Origin: Streptomyces sp. NBC_00448 | Lineage (GTDB): Bacteria > Actinomycetota > Actinomycetes > Streptomycetales > Streptomycetaceae | Direction: 5' to 3' | Assembly: GCF_036014115.1 (NCBI RefSeq) | Contig: NZ_CP107913.1 | Span: forward strand, 2,669,001 to 2,733,000 | Length of the DNA: 64,000 nt | Shown: positions 27,301-34,570 of the stretch, piece by piece | Position numbering within the stretch: the first letter of the stretch is position 1 | Layout of the letters: every line of letters begins with the position of its first letter | Position numbers and translations under genes: made by a program | The notes under the pieces: model-generated | Told to the model about the DNA's origin: nothing | Databases searched by the model: none | Seen by the model: the letters and a program-made list of their open reading frames with translations, nothing else

Positions 27301-27320
27301 CTGCTGCGTCGCCCCTGCAT
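24306..27320 (-). CDS. glnE: Bifunctional glutamine synthetase adenylyltransferase/deadenylase
   Basis: A 1004-residue protein with the two-fold nucleotidyltransferase architecture of GlnE. The N-terminal half (deadenylase) has GMGKCGGHELNYVSDVD near residue 200; the C-terminal half (adenylyltransferase) has GMGRFGGRELGYGSDADV near residue 725; each is followed by a helical GlnD-linking domain with DVExxxQLLQLxHG signatures. It attaches AMP to, and removes it from, a tyrosine of GSI (GlnA), which is not in this window. GlnII and the GlnA2 copy nearby both lack that tyrosine. Length agrees with actinobacterial homologues. Confidence 0.96.
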   Translation of the reverse strand: MQGRRSSTFSRLLRHGFTDAATAERLLEDDVLAGVRGDPVLLEALGATADPDQALLGLVRLAEALDPGERRTLLDTVTSAKPLRDRLLGVMGASEALGDHLARHPEDWHALVTYEARDLHPGVEEFEEGLAAVRTPDALRAAYRRCLLGIAARDVCGTNDLVRTAAELADLATATLRTALAIAAAELPQDAAACRLAVIGMGKCGGHELNYVSDVDVIFVAEPAESAAEDDGSADDTAALRSATRLAVRMMGICSDTTAEGTIWPVDPNLRPEGKNGPLVRTLSSHVAYYHRWAKTWEFQALLKARPVAGDAALGAEYVAAIRPMVWQAAERENFVTDVQEMRRRVVDTIPAAQVERELKLGPGGLRDVEFAVQLLQLVHGRSDTSLRSATTLTALADLARGGYVGRADAAALDAAYRFLRLMEHRIQLQKMRRTHLVPDDEAGLRRLGRGLGFRAEPVQSLNREWKRHAREVRRLHEKLFYRPLLDAVAQLDSDETRLSTDAARARLQALGYADPVAAIRHLEALASGVSRKAAIQRTLLPVLLGWFADSADPDAGLLGFRKVSDALGKTPWYLRLLRDEGAAAQRLARVLSSGRLAPDLLMRAPEAVALLGSRDGLIPRDHLALEQEVLAAVGRADSPEQAIAAVRGVRRRELFRTAAGDLIDTYGDDEESDGPLDPAVLVDRVGTAVYGLTSATVAGALRAAVNAVTGGDAHPLPTRLAVIGMGRFGGRELGYGSDADVMFVHEPREGVDSGDAGRAAIAVANELRRLLQIPTTDPPLLIDADLRPEGKSGPLVRSLASYEAYYRRWSLGWESQALLRARPVAGDLELGERFIALIDPLRYPEDGLDEEAVREIRRLKARMESERMPRGADRTTHAKLGRGGLSDVEWTVQLLQLQHGARLPSLRTTGTRAALAAAHAEGLIAEPDLRILDEAWVLATRVRNAVMLVRGRPGDTFPGDGRELAAVGRYLGYPAGHVGDMLEDYRRRTRRARAVVERLFYEA

Positions 27321-27402
27321 CGGCCCTCCCGGGGGTCACCACACCTAACCCGCACTCACCACACGGCGAACGGCCGCACCCGCTCCAGCCGCCCTTCCGA
27401 GC

Positions 27403-28080
27403 CTAGCCGTCCGGCGGGCCCGGGGCGCCCTGCGGGGCCTGCGGGTTCGCCGGATCGCCCTGCCGCGCAGGCACGAGTACCCCGTCGCGCGCGATCCAGT
27501 GCCCGGCCGCGCCCGGACGTGCGGCGAGGTAGCGCGCGATGTCCGCGGCACGCCGGCCGCCCGCCTCGCGCAGGCCCGCCGCGAGGTGGTCCAGGTAGGC
27601 GGCGGACGGCACCGTCCACGGCACCTCGGCCATCGACCAGGGCGCGGTGAACGTCAGCAGCGGCACGCCGTCCAGCGAGCCGGCCCGCACCAGCGTCTCG
27701 TAGCGGCCCGGGCCCAGCCGGTCACGCCCGGTGGCCAGCACCTGCGTGAGGTCGAGGTCGCGGCCGGGCTCGGCGTACATCTCCTGTGCGGCGATGTCGG
27801 AGAACTGGCCGACGGTGATCAGGTGCGCGCGGGCCAGGGCGCGGCCGGGCGTGTCCGGGTCGTAGAAGGCGCGCCCGCCGCCCCACACCGGGGAGTGCGT
27901 CGCGAAGTACACGGTGCCGGGCAGCTCCCACGGCACGGATCTGGCCGGCGGCGCGGCGTCCCGGCACCCCGGGTAGGCCCGCGCGCCGCCCGCCGGACGG
28001 CCCCCGACCAGGTACCGGGTCAGCCGGGCGAGATGCGTGTTCGAGCCGTAGGAGACGTACCAGACCGTGTGCGCGCCCAT
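27403..28080 (-). CDS. Small cytoplasmic protein with a YGSN start, often labelled histone deacetylase
   Basis: A 225-residue protein starting MGAHTVWYVSYGSNTHLARL. The YGSN motif right after a beta-strand recalls gamma-glutamylcyclotransferase-fold proteins, whose glycine-rich YGSNL loop binds substrate. I remember relatives being annotated as histone deacetylase in streptomycetes, but none of the His-His or zinc-binding signatures of that family are visible, so I do not accept the name. It lies 82 bp upstream of glnE on the same strand and may be co-transcribed with it. Confidence 0.65.
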   Translation of the reverse strand: MGAHTVWYVSYGSNTHLARLTRYLVGGRPAGGARAYPGCRDAAPPARSVPWELPGTVYFATHSPVWGGGRAFYDPDTPGRALARAHLITVGQFSDIAAQEMYAEPGRDLDLTQVLATGRDRLGPGRYETLVRAGSLDGVPLLTFTAPWSMAEVPWTVPSAAYLDHLAAGLREAGGRRAADIARYLAARPGAAGHWIARDGVLVPARQGDPANPQAPQGAPGPPDG

Positions 28081-28203
28081 CCGCCCAGTGTGACCCGCGC
28101 GGACCCTTACGGCATCAGAGTGGCACGGGTGCCGGTGCGGGTTCACAGTGGTAGAGAGCCCGCATTTCGTCAGCGAGCAGTCGAGAGGGAAGGGGCTTGC
28201 CCC

Positions 28204-28638
28204 ATGACAACCGCGGAGAGCACTGCGAAGACAACACCCGGGCGCAAGAAGGACACCGCCGGGAAGACGACGATCGCCAACACGGTGGTGGCCACCATCG
28301 CCGGGATCGCCACCCGGGAGGTCGAAGGGGTCCACGCGATGGGCGGCGGCGCCGCTCGTGCCGTGGGGGCGGTCCGCGACCGCGTCTCCCGCTCCGACGA
28401 CCACACCCGCGGGGTGAAGGTCGAGGTCGGCGAGGAGCAGGCGGCCCTCGACATCGACGTGGTCGTCGACTACGGCACGCACATCGCCGAGACCGCCTCC
28501 GACATCCGGGGCAGCGTCACCAGCGCGGTGGAGCTGATGACCGGACTCGAGGTCGTCGAGATCAACATCAACGTCCGCGACGTCCACGTCCCCGGCGAGG
28601 ACTCCGACACCGACGAGGACGAGGGCCGCGTCCGCTGA
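28204..28638 (+). CDS. Asp23/Gls24-family envelope stress protein
   Basis: A 144-residue protein with the Asp23 core (KTTIANTVVATIAGIATREVEGV ... VEVGEEQAALDIDVVVDYGT ... VVEININVRDVHV) and acidic tail. Family members cluster at the membrane in Gram-positives and help in envelope or alkaline stress. GAAGGGGC precedes the ATG. The gene is convergent with glnA2 and separated from it by a strong hairpin. Confidence 0.85.
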   Translation: MTTAESTAKTTPGRKKDTAGKTTIANTVVATIAGIATREVEGVHAMGGGAARAVGAVRDRVSRSDDHTRGVKVEVGEEQAALDIDVVVDYGTHIAETASDIRGSVTSAVELMTGLEVVEININVRDVHVPGEDSDTDEDEGRVR

Positions 28639-28666
28639 CCCGCCCCCGGGCACCCCTGTCCTGCCA

Positions 28667-28701
28667 CCCCCGGAGTACCCGCCCCAAGGCGGGCCCGGGG
28701 G
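28667..28701. terminator. Bidirectional hairpin between Asp23 and glnA2
   Basis: Inner stem CCCGCC (28678-28683) with GGCGGG (28688-28693) over a CCAA loop, extended by an outer CCCCCGG/CCGGGGG pairing. It lies between convergent genes. Confidence 0.7.
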
Positions 28702-28727
28702 CGCCTCGCTCAGTCGCCGACCCGTGC

Positions 28728-30089
28728 TTACAGGTTCGGCAGGTTCTTGCGCAGCTCGAACGCGGTGACCTCGGAGCGGTACTCCTCCCACTCCTGCTTC
28801 TTGTTGCGCAGGAAGAAGTCGAAGACGTGCTCGCCGAGGGTCTCGGCGACGAGTTCGCTGCGCTGCATGAGGTCGATCGCCTCGCCGAGGTTCTGGGGCA
28901 GGGGCTCGATGCCGAGGGCGCGGCGCTCGGAGTCGGTGAGGGCCCAGACGTCGTCGTCGGCGCCGGCCGGGAGTTCGTAGCCCTCCTGGATGCCCTTCAT
29001 GCCGGCGGCGAGGAGGACGGCGTAGGAGAGGTAGGGGTTGGCGCCGGAGTCGAGGGAGCGGACCTCGACGCGGGTGGAGCCGGTCTTCCCGGGCTTGTAC
29101 ATCGGCACGCGGATGAGCGCGGACCGGTTGTTGTGGCCCCAGCAGATGTACGAGGGGGCCTCGCCGCCGGCGCCCGCGGTGCGCTGGGAACCACCCCAGA
29201 TCCGCTTGTAGGAGTTGACCCACTGGTTGGTGACGGCGGCGGTCTCGGCGGCGTGCCGGAGCAGGCCCGCGATGAAGGACCGGCCGACCTTGGAGAGCTG
29301 GAACTCCGCGCCGGACTCGTAGAACGCGTTGCGGTCGCCCTCGAAGAGCGAGAGGTGGGTGTGCATGCCGGAGCCGGGGTACTCCGAGAACGGCTTGGGC
29401 ATGAAGGTGGCGTGCACGCCCTGCTCCAGGGCCACCTGCTTCATCACCAGCCGGAACGTCATCACGTTGTCGGCGGTGGACAGCGCGTCGGCGTAGCGCA
29501 GGTCGATCTCCTGCTGGCCGGGGGCGCCTTCGTGGTGGGAGAACTCGACCGAGATGCCCATCGACTCCAGCATGGTGATCGCCTGGCGGCGGAAGTCCAT
29601 GCCGACGTTCTGCGGGGTGTGGTCGAAGTAACCGGAGTTGTCCGCGGGGGTCGGCCGGCTGCCGTCCAGCGGGCGCTCCTTGAGCAGGAAGAACTCGATC
29701 TCGGGGTGCGTGTAGAAGGTGAAGCCGAGGTCGGAGGTCTTGGCCAGGGCGCGCTTGAGGACGTAGCGCGGGTCGGCGTAGGACGGGGAGCCGTCGGGCA
29801 TCAGGATGTCGCAGAACATCCGGGCGGTGCCGGGCGCCTCCGCACGCCAGGGCAGGATCTGGAAGGTGCTCGGGTCCGGCTTGGCGATCATGTCGGACTC
29901 GTACACCCGGGCGAAGCCCTCGATCGCGGAGCCGTCGAAGCCCATGCCCTCGTCGAACGCCTGCTCCAGCTCGGCGGGGGCGACGGCGACCGACTTCAGG
30001 TAGCCGAGCACGTCGGTGAACCACAGCCGTACGAAGCGGATGTCCCGCTCCTCCAGGGTGCGGAGAACGAACTCCTGCTGCTTGTCCAT
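28728..30089 (-). CDS. glnA2: Glutamine-synthetase-like enzyme GlnA2
   Basis: A 453-residue type I GS-fold protein. It carries FDGSAIEGFARVYESDM, HPEIEFFLL, HHEGAPGQQEIDL, SGMHTHLSLFEGDRNAF and the C-terminal RVEVRSLDSGANPYLSYAV loop. Where GlnA has the adenylylated tyrosine in an NLYDLP-like motif this protein has LPQNLGEAIDLM, so GlnE cannot modify it. Sequence and length match S. coelicolor GlnA2 (SCO2241) as I recall it, which has been linked to glutamylation of polyamines rather than glutamine supply. The ATG at 30089 (MDKQQEF) lies 9 nt after GAGGA; an ATG at 30095 would add MD. The mce operon ends just upstream on the same strand without an obvious terminator. Confidence 0.93.
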   Translation of the reverse strand: MDKQQEFVLRTLEERDIRFVRLWFTDVLGYLKSVAVAPAELEQAFDEGMGFDGSAIEGFARVYESDMIAKPDPSTFQILPWRAEAPGTARMFCDILMPDGSPSYADPRYVLKRALAKTSDLGFTFYTHPEIEFFLLKERPLDGSRPTPADNSGYFDHTPQNVGMDFRRQAITMLESMGISVEFSHHEGAPGQQEIDLRYADALSTADNVMTFRLVMKQVALEQGVHATFMPKPFSEYPGSGMHTHLSLFEGDRNAFYESGAEFQLSKVGRSFIAGLLRHAAETAAVTNQWVNSYKRIWGGSQRTAGAGGEAPSYICWGHNNRSALIRVPMYKPGKTGSTRVEVRSLDSGANPYLSYAVLLAAGMKGIQEGYELPAGADDDVWALTDSERRALGIEPLPQNLGEAIDLMQRSELVAETLGEHVFDFFLRNKKQEWEEYRSEVTAFELRKNLPNL

Positions 30090-30230
30090 ATCCATCCATC
30101 CTCGCCGGTCAGGCACCGCTCCCCCGCCGTCGGCAACCCGGGGGATCAGGAGCATTGCACCACACCGTTTCGCACGGGTTGCGGGCGCCGCTCCTCCATA
30201 GTGCACGGCGGAGGGGATCGGCCGAAGACG

Positions 30231-31025
30231 TCAGGCGAAGGTGTCGATCGAGGCGATCTTCCAGCTGCCCGCCTGGCGGACCGCGTCGACCGCGAACATG
30301 GCCGCCGAGTAGGCGCTGCCGGCGTTCGCGCCCTTGGCCGTGGAGGTGTTCGCCTGGTCGGCGTAGACCAGCACCCGGGCCCGGTCGCCGCTGATCATCT
30401 CCACGCCGGTGTCGGTGACGGTGGTGGTCAGCACGAGCTTCTGCTTCGGGGCGGCCGCCTTCACCTGGGCGATCATCGTGGCGTACTGCTGGACCGCCTT
30501 GCCGGTGAGCACCTTCTTCGCGGCGGTGTCGGTCCGGGCGGTGTCGGTGTAGTCGTAGGAGAAGACGGAGTTCACGTCCTGCGCGATCTGGCCCTTGACC
30601 TCGGCGGTGCGGGCGTTGTCGGTGAGCGCGGTGTTGGAGGTGGCCGAGCCGTCGTGCAGGGCGGACGCCTTCCCGGCCGCCCAGGCCGCGAAGCCGCCGA
30701 GCAGCACGGTGAGCAGGGCGAGCACGGCGATGGTGAGGGGGAAGCGGGCGGGCAGCCGCAGGGACGCGGTACGGCGCGGGGCCGCCTCGTCCTTCCCGGC
30801 GGTCTCGGCCGGGGCGGCGGGGCGGCGCGGGCGGACCGCGGTCGCGGTCCGGCCGGACCTGGCGGGGGCGCGCTCGGCCGTGCCGCTGCCCGAGCCGGAG
30901 CCCGCGGCCGTACGGTCGGTACCGTCGGTACGGTCGCGGGCCGGTCGTACGGTGCGCTCGCTCGCCGCCGCGGACGCCGCGGCGAGCCTGCGCTGCCGGT
31001 TGATGAGGTGGCGGGTGGTCGACAT
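30231..31025 (-). CDS. Mce-associated membrane protein 4
   Basis: A 264-residue protein: a cytoplasmic Arg/Ala/Pro-rich N-terminus of about 100 residues, one transmembrane helix (FPLTIAVLALLTVLLGGFAAWAAG) and an outside domain with the fold of Mce-associated (Mas) proteins, which resemble a small NTF2/SnoaL cone (VLTGKAVQQYATMIAQVKA ... WKIASIDTF). Mas proteins support Mce complex stability in mycobacteria. Last gene of the 13-gene mce operon; 58 bp separate it from the previous gene. Confidence 0.85.
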   Translation of the reverse strand: MSTTRHLINRQRRLAAASAAASERTVRPARDRTDGTDRTAAGSGSGSGTAERAPARSGRTATAVRPRRPAAPAETAGKDEAAPRRTASLRLPARFPLTIAVLALLTVLLGGFAAWAAGKASALHDGSATSNTALTDNARTAEVKGQIAQDVNSVFSYDYTDTARTDTAAKKVLTGKAVQQYATMIAQVKAAAPKQKLVLTTTVTDTGVEMISGDRARVLVYADQANTSTAKGANAGSAYSAAMFAVDAVRQAGSWKIASIDTFA

Positions 31026-31083
31026 GGGCTGCGGTCCTCTCGCGGACGACGTGCGGCGGTACGGCGGTACGGCGCTGCGGGCG

Positions 31084-31809
31084 TCAGTGGCCGGCGGTGG
31101 CGGTGGGATCGGCGGTCGGGGCTGCCGTGGGGTCGGCCGCGGTGGAGGCGCTGTCGCCCATCGGCGCGTCGCCGAGCGCGCTGAGCTTCCACCCGGCCGA
31201 GGTGCGGGTCATCTCGCCGAGCAGCCGGCTCTCCTTCACCGCGGGCTTCGACTTGGGCGCCTGCACGGTGATCTGGAGAGCGACCATCACATCGGCCTTG
31301 CCGGTGCGGTCGTCGAGGTCGGTCACCGCGCCGCTCAGCACCTTCGCGGTGCTGACCGTCTGCGCCTGCTGCACCTGCTTCTCGAAGTCGGCCCGGCCCT
31401 GCACGAGTTGGCTGTGCAGGTCGCCCGTGGTGCTCTGCTCCCACACGGCGAGACCCGCCGAGAGGTGGGCGTGGTCGAGCGTGTTCATGTTCTGCACGGC
31501 CTGCTCGCCCGCGGCCAGCACGGTGTCCCGGGTACGGGCGAACGCCGCGTTGTCGTCGTGCGCGGCGGAGTACCACGACCAGCCGGTCCACGCGGCGGCG
31601 ACGGCCGCGGCCACCACCAGGGCGACCGCCGCGCCCAGCAACGGCCGCCGTCCGGCGGGCGCCGGGCGCCGTACCCGCGCGGGCTCGGCCGCTTTCGCGA
31701 CGTCCGCGGCGTCCTCGACATCCGCGATGTCCTCGACGTGCTCGACGTGCTCGACGCCCTCGGGGTCGTCCTTGCGCGGTGGGCGCGAGCCGAAACGCAT
31801 ACGTGGCAT
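31084..31809 (-). CDS. Mce-associated membrane protein 3
   Basis: A 241-residue Mas-type protein: an acidic N-terminus (GVEHVEHVEDIADVEDAADV), one helix (LLGAAVALVVAAAVAAAWTG) and an outside domain of the second Mas subtype (VLAAGEQAVQNMNTLDHAH ... GWKLSAL), ending in a Thr/Ala/Pro tail. The ATG at 31809 (MPRMRFGSR) sits 6 nt after GGGGAG. It begins 11 bp after the stop of the previous gene. Confidence 0.83.
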   Translation of the reverse strand: MPRMRFGSRPPRKDDPEGVEHVEHVEDIADVEDAADVAKAAEPARVRRPAPAGRRPLLGAAVALVVAAAVAAAWTGWSWYSAAHDDNAAFARTRDTVLAAGEQAVQNMNTLDHAHLSAGLAVWEQSTTGDLHSQLVQGRADFEKQVQQAQTVSTAKVLSGAVTDLDDRTGKADVMVALQITVQAPKSKPAVKESRLLGEMTRTSAGWKLSALGDAPMGDSASTAADPTAAPTADPTATAGH

Positions 31810-31820
31810 CTGCCTCTCCC

Positions 31821-32552
31821 CTAGCGGGCCTTGAGAGCGGTGATCCGCCAGTGGCCGTTCTTCTGCTCGGCGGTGACCGAGAGTTGGGCGGCGGCACTGG
31901 TGGCGGTGGAGCCCGCGCGCTGCGCGGTCTGGTCGAGGAAGACCAGCAGGCGGGCGTGGTCGCCGGTGAGGCTGACCACGCCGGCCCGTACGACCCTTGT
32001 GGTGAGGGTGAGTTGCTGGGTGGCGACGTTCTGCTTGATCTGCGCGAACAGCGCCTGGTACTGGGTGGCCGCGCTGCCCGCGAGGACGTTGCGGGCGGCC
32101 TGCTCGGTGGCGTCGGTGCCGTCGGGCGTGTACGCGAAGATCTGGCTCAGCGCGCTGCTGACGTCGCCGATCACCTGGTCGGTGGCGGCGCTGTCGGTGA
32201 GCGCGTGGTTGCGGGTGGCCGCCGGGTCCTTGAGGTCCTGCGCGGCGTAGAGCAGGCCGCCGGAGCCCAGCAGCAGGACGGCGATGGCGGCGGCCCCGGC
32301 GATCCGCCGCCATCCGTACGACCGTGCGCGCCGCAGCACCCGCCCGGCCCAGGCGCCCCGCCCGCCCGCGCCCGGCTCCGCCGAACGATCGGCGTCGGTG
32401 TCGGTGTCGGTACCGCTGTCGGCGGTGCTGTCGGTGTCGGTGTCGACGGGATCGGCCGCCTCGGCCGGGTCGGCGCGCGCGATTCGCTCAGCGTGCTCGG
32501 TTTCCTCGGGCGCGGCCGCGGTCTTGTCCGTTGTCGTCATGTCGGTGGTCAT
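31821..32552 (-). CDS. Mce-associated membrane protein 2
   Basis: A 243-residue protein: an Asp/Thr repeat-rich cytoplasmic N-terminus (TDTDSTADSGTDTDTDAD), one transmembrane helix (IAGAAAIAVLLLGSGGLLYAA) and an outside Mas domain (VLAGSAATQYQALFAQIKQNVA ... WRITALKAR). It resembles Mas protein 4 more than 1 or 3, so the four genes alternate between two subtypes. Three bases separate it from the previous gene. Confidence 0.83.
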   Translation of the reverse strand: MTTDMTTTDKTAAAPEETEHAERIARADPAEAADPVDTDTDSTADSGTDTDTDADRSAEPGAGGRGAWAGRVLRRARSYGWRRIAGAAAIAVLLLGSGGLLYAAQDLKDPAATRNHALTDSAATDQVIGDVSSALSQIFAYTPDGTDATEQAARNVLAGSAATQYQALFAQIKQNVATQQLTLTTRVVRAGVVSLTGDHARLLVFLDQTAQRAGSTATSAAAQLSVTAEQKNGHWRITALKAR

Positions 32553-32555
32553 CCC

Positions 32556-33275
32556 TTAGCTCGCGCCGATCGGGACCGCGGTGAGGGCGGCGAGTTTCCA
32601 GGTGCCGGCGGTACGGGACAGGTTGGCTTCGAAGCGTTTGCGATCGGTGGTGGCCGTACCGGACTTGGGGGTGAGGCGGACCTGGACGGTGACGATGATC
32701 TTCGCGGTGCCGGCCCGGGTGTCGAGCTCGGTGACGGCCGCGTCCGTGACGGTGCCGTTCGTGGAGGTGCCGGCCGCCTTCATCGTCGCGGTGTCGGAAC
32801 CGTGGGTACGGGTCAGCTGGTCGTGCAGCGGGCCGGTGGTCACGCCGAGCCAGCCGTCGAGGTCGCGGTCGACGTGCGCGGAGTCCACGGTGTTGAGCCG
32901 GGCCACCCCTTGCTCCCCCGCGCCCTGAGCGGCGTCGCGGGCCTTGCCGTAGGACAGCGCGCCGTCGCCACGGGTGTCGGCGTAGGACCAGGCGGAGAGC
33001 CCGCACAGCAGCAGCGCGGCGGTCAGCATCGTGGCCCAGGCGACCGCGGTCCGCCGGGCCCGCAGCGCGCGCAGGACGCCGGCGGCCCGGCGGCGCGGGG
33101 TGGACCTCCCCTCGTCGGCGTCCGCGGCCCCCTCGTCGGACTCCGGCCCCAACTCCGGCTCCCCCTTCGCATCCGGTCCCAACTCCCGCTCCGGGTCCGC
33201 ATCCGGGTCCGGCTCCAACTCCGGCTCCGCCTCCGTGCTCACGTCCGGCTCCGCCTCATCCGTCGTACCGCTCAT
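32556..33275 (-). CDS. Mce-associated membrane protein 1
   Basis: A 239-residue protein: an acidic Glu/Pro/Asp cytoplasmic extension, one helix (AVAWATMLTAALLLCGLSAWS) and an outside Mas domain (GAGEQGVARLNTVDSAHVD ... TWKLAALTAVPIGAS), like Mas protein 3. The start overlaps the mceF stop by 4 bp (ATGA), so the Mas genes are coupled to the Mce genes. Confidence 0.83.
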   Translation of the reverse strand: MSGTTDEAEPDVSTEAEPELEPDPDADPERELGPDAKGEPELGPESDEGAADADEGRSTPRRRAAGVLRALRARRTAVAWATMLTAALLLCGLSAWSYADTRGDGALSYGKARDAAQGAGEQGVARLNTVDSAHVDRDLDGWLGVTTGPLHDQLTRTHGSDTATMKAAGTSTNGTVTDAAVTELDTRAGTAKIIVTVQVRLTPKSGTATTDRKRFEANLSRTAGTWKLAALTAVPIGAS

Positions 33276-34570
33276 CGTTGGTCCTCCAGGCCGAGCAGGC
33301 CCGCCATGGTGGTGGGCCCGGCGGCGGGCAGCGCGGGCAGGGCGAGGGCGCCGGGCAGCGCCGGCCCCACGGCGGGCGTGGCCGCGGGAGCCGCGGCCGT
33401 CGACGACTGCGTGGACGTCGGCAGGACCGACCCCGGCTGCGCGGGGGTCGGCACTCCCCCGCCGCCGGGCGCGTGCGCGGAGCCGCGGACGTCGGTACCG
33501 GAGGAGGCGGGCGCGGTGCAGCGGGCCGCGGTGTTGAACGCGGTGGCCGGCGGGCTGGTGTCGAGGCCGTTGCGGTAGGTGGTGCCGCCGTATCCCGACG
33601 TGCACGGCAGCGGTGAGAAGAAGGTGACGGCCATGCCGAAGTCCAGCTTGCCGTCCTTGACCGCCGAGGAGCCCGCGGCGGCCACGGCGGGCATCTTCAC
33701 CAGGAACTCCTGGATGCCGTTCTGCCGGGTGACCGCGATGTCGGAAGTGGTCAGCAGGTTGGCCAGCACCACGCTGAGGTTGGGGCCGACGTCCCGCAGC
33801 AGCGCGCTGACCTGGGTCGCGGCGCCGGGCGCGGCCGCGATGAGGCGGCGCAGGTCGGTGTCGGAGTCGTCGAGCTGCGCGGCGAGCTGGTTGGCGCTGG
33901 TGGCGAAGTTCTTGATCGCGTCCGACTCGTCGACCTGGGTGCGCAGCACCGTCCGCCCGTCGTTGATGAGCGTGGTGTCGACGGGGAGGTTGGCGTCGGC
34001 GGCGGTCAGGAACTCGCTGCTGGTGTCGAGCAGGGACTGGAGGTTGTCGCCCTGGCCGCTGAACGCCAGGCCGAGTTCGTCGACGTCGGTGCGCAGGGCG
34101 TCCAACGGCACGGACTGGGCGAGGTCGTTGACGCTGGTGAGCAGGTTGGTGACGGGCGCGGGCACCTTGGTGCTGGCCTGCGCGATGGTCGAACCGCCGT
34201 GCAGGTAGGGCCCGTCGCTGGTGCGGGGTTGCAGGTCGATGTACTGCTCGCCGACCGCGGACAGGCTCGCGACGACCGCGGAGAGCCGGCTGGGGATGTG
34301 CGGGGCGGAGTTGTTGATCCGCAGTTCCGCCTCGACGCCGTCGGGGGTGAGCCGGATCGGGCCGACCCGGCCGACCGAGACCCCCCGGTAGGTGACGTCG
34401 GCGTGCTCGAACAGGCCGCCCGCCTCGGGCAGTTGCACGTCCACGGTGTAGTAGCCGCGCAAGCCCACGTAGCGGCCGAGGTCGGCGTAGCGGACGCCGA
34501 CGAAACCGATCACGAGGACCGCGACGATCAGGAAGGCGATGTTCTTGGCGACGGTGGCGCGGGTCAGCAT
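33272..34570 (-). CDS. mceF: MCE-family protein MceF
   Basis: A 432-residue Mce subunit: a membrane anchor (NIAFLIVAVLVIGFVGVRYA), the MCE domain (YYTVDVQLPEAGGLFEHADVTYRGVSVGRV, then SAVGEQYIDLQP), a long helical domain to about residue 330, and a Pro/Ala/Thr-rich tail. Six different Mce subunits form a tunnel that carries lipids (sterols, fatty acids or mycolate-like lipids) from the outside to the YrbE permeases. The ATG overlaps the stop of mceE by one base (TGATG). Confidence 0.88.
   Translation of the reverse strand: MLTRATVAKNIAFLIVAVLVIGFVGVRYADLGRYVGLRGYYTVDVQLPEAGGLFEHADVTYRGVSVGRVGPIRLTPDGVEAELRINNSAPHIPSRLSAVVASLSAVGEQYIDLQPRTSDGPYLHGGSTIAQASTKVPAPVTNLLTSVNDLAQSVPLDALRTDVDELGLAFSGQGDNLQSLLDTSSEFLTAADANLPVDTTLINDGRTVLRTQVDESDAIKNFATSANQLAAQLDDSDTDLRRLIAAAPGAATQVSALLRDVGPNLSVVLANLLTTSDIAVTRQNGIQEFLVKMPAVAAAGSSAVKDGKLDFGMAVTFFSPLPCTSGYGGTTYRNGLDTSPPATAFNTAARCTAPASSGTDVRGSAHAPGGGGVPTPAQPGSVLPTSTQSSTAAAPAATPAVGPALPGALALPALPAAGPTTMAGLLGLEDQR

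Noticed and set aside
27403..28083. Histone deacetylase function for the 225-residue protein
   Set aside because: None of the zinc-binding or His-His catalytic signatures of deacetylases are visible; only a YGSN motif is.
30096..30206. GTG/ATG starts upstream of 30089 extending GlnA2 by up to 39 residues
   Set aside because: The extension is not part of the family; GAGGA is correctly spaced from the ATG at 30089.
28197..31184. Very long open frames on the plus strand (995 codons here; similar ones at 24387-27650 and 19418-20305)
   Set aside because: They run antisense or out of frame to clearly conserved genes (glnA2, glnE, malG), have Gly/Arg/His-rich shadow composition and no recognisable domain; typical of high-GC DNA.
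32390..32470. Possible CRISPR or direct-repeat array in the GTCGGTGTC stretch
   Set aside because: These are codon-level Asp-Thr repeats in the N-terminus of Mce-associated protein 2; no spacers or palindromic repeats are present.
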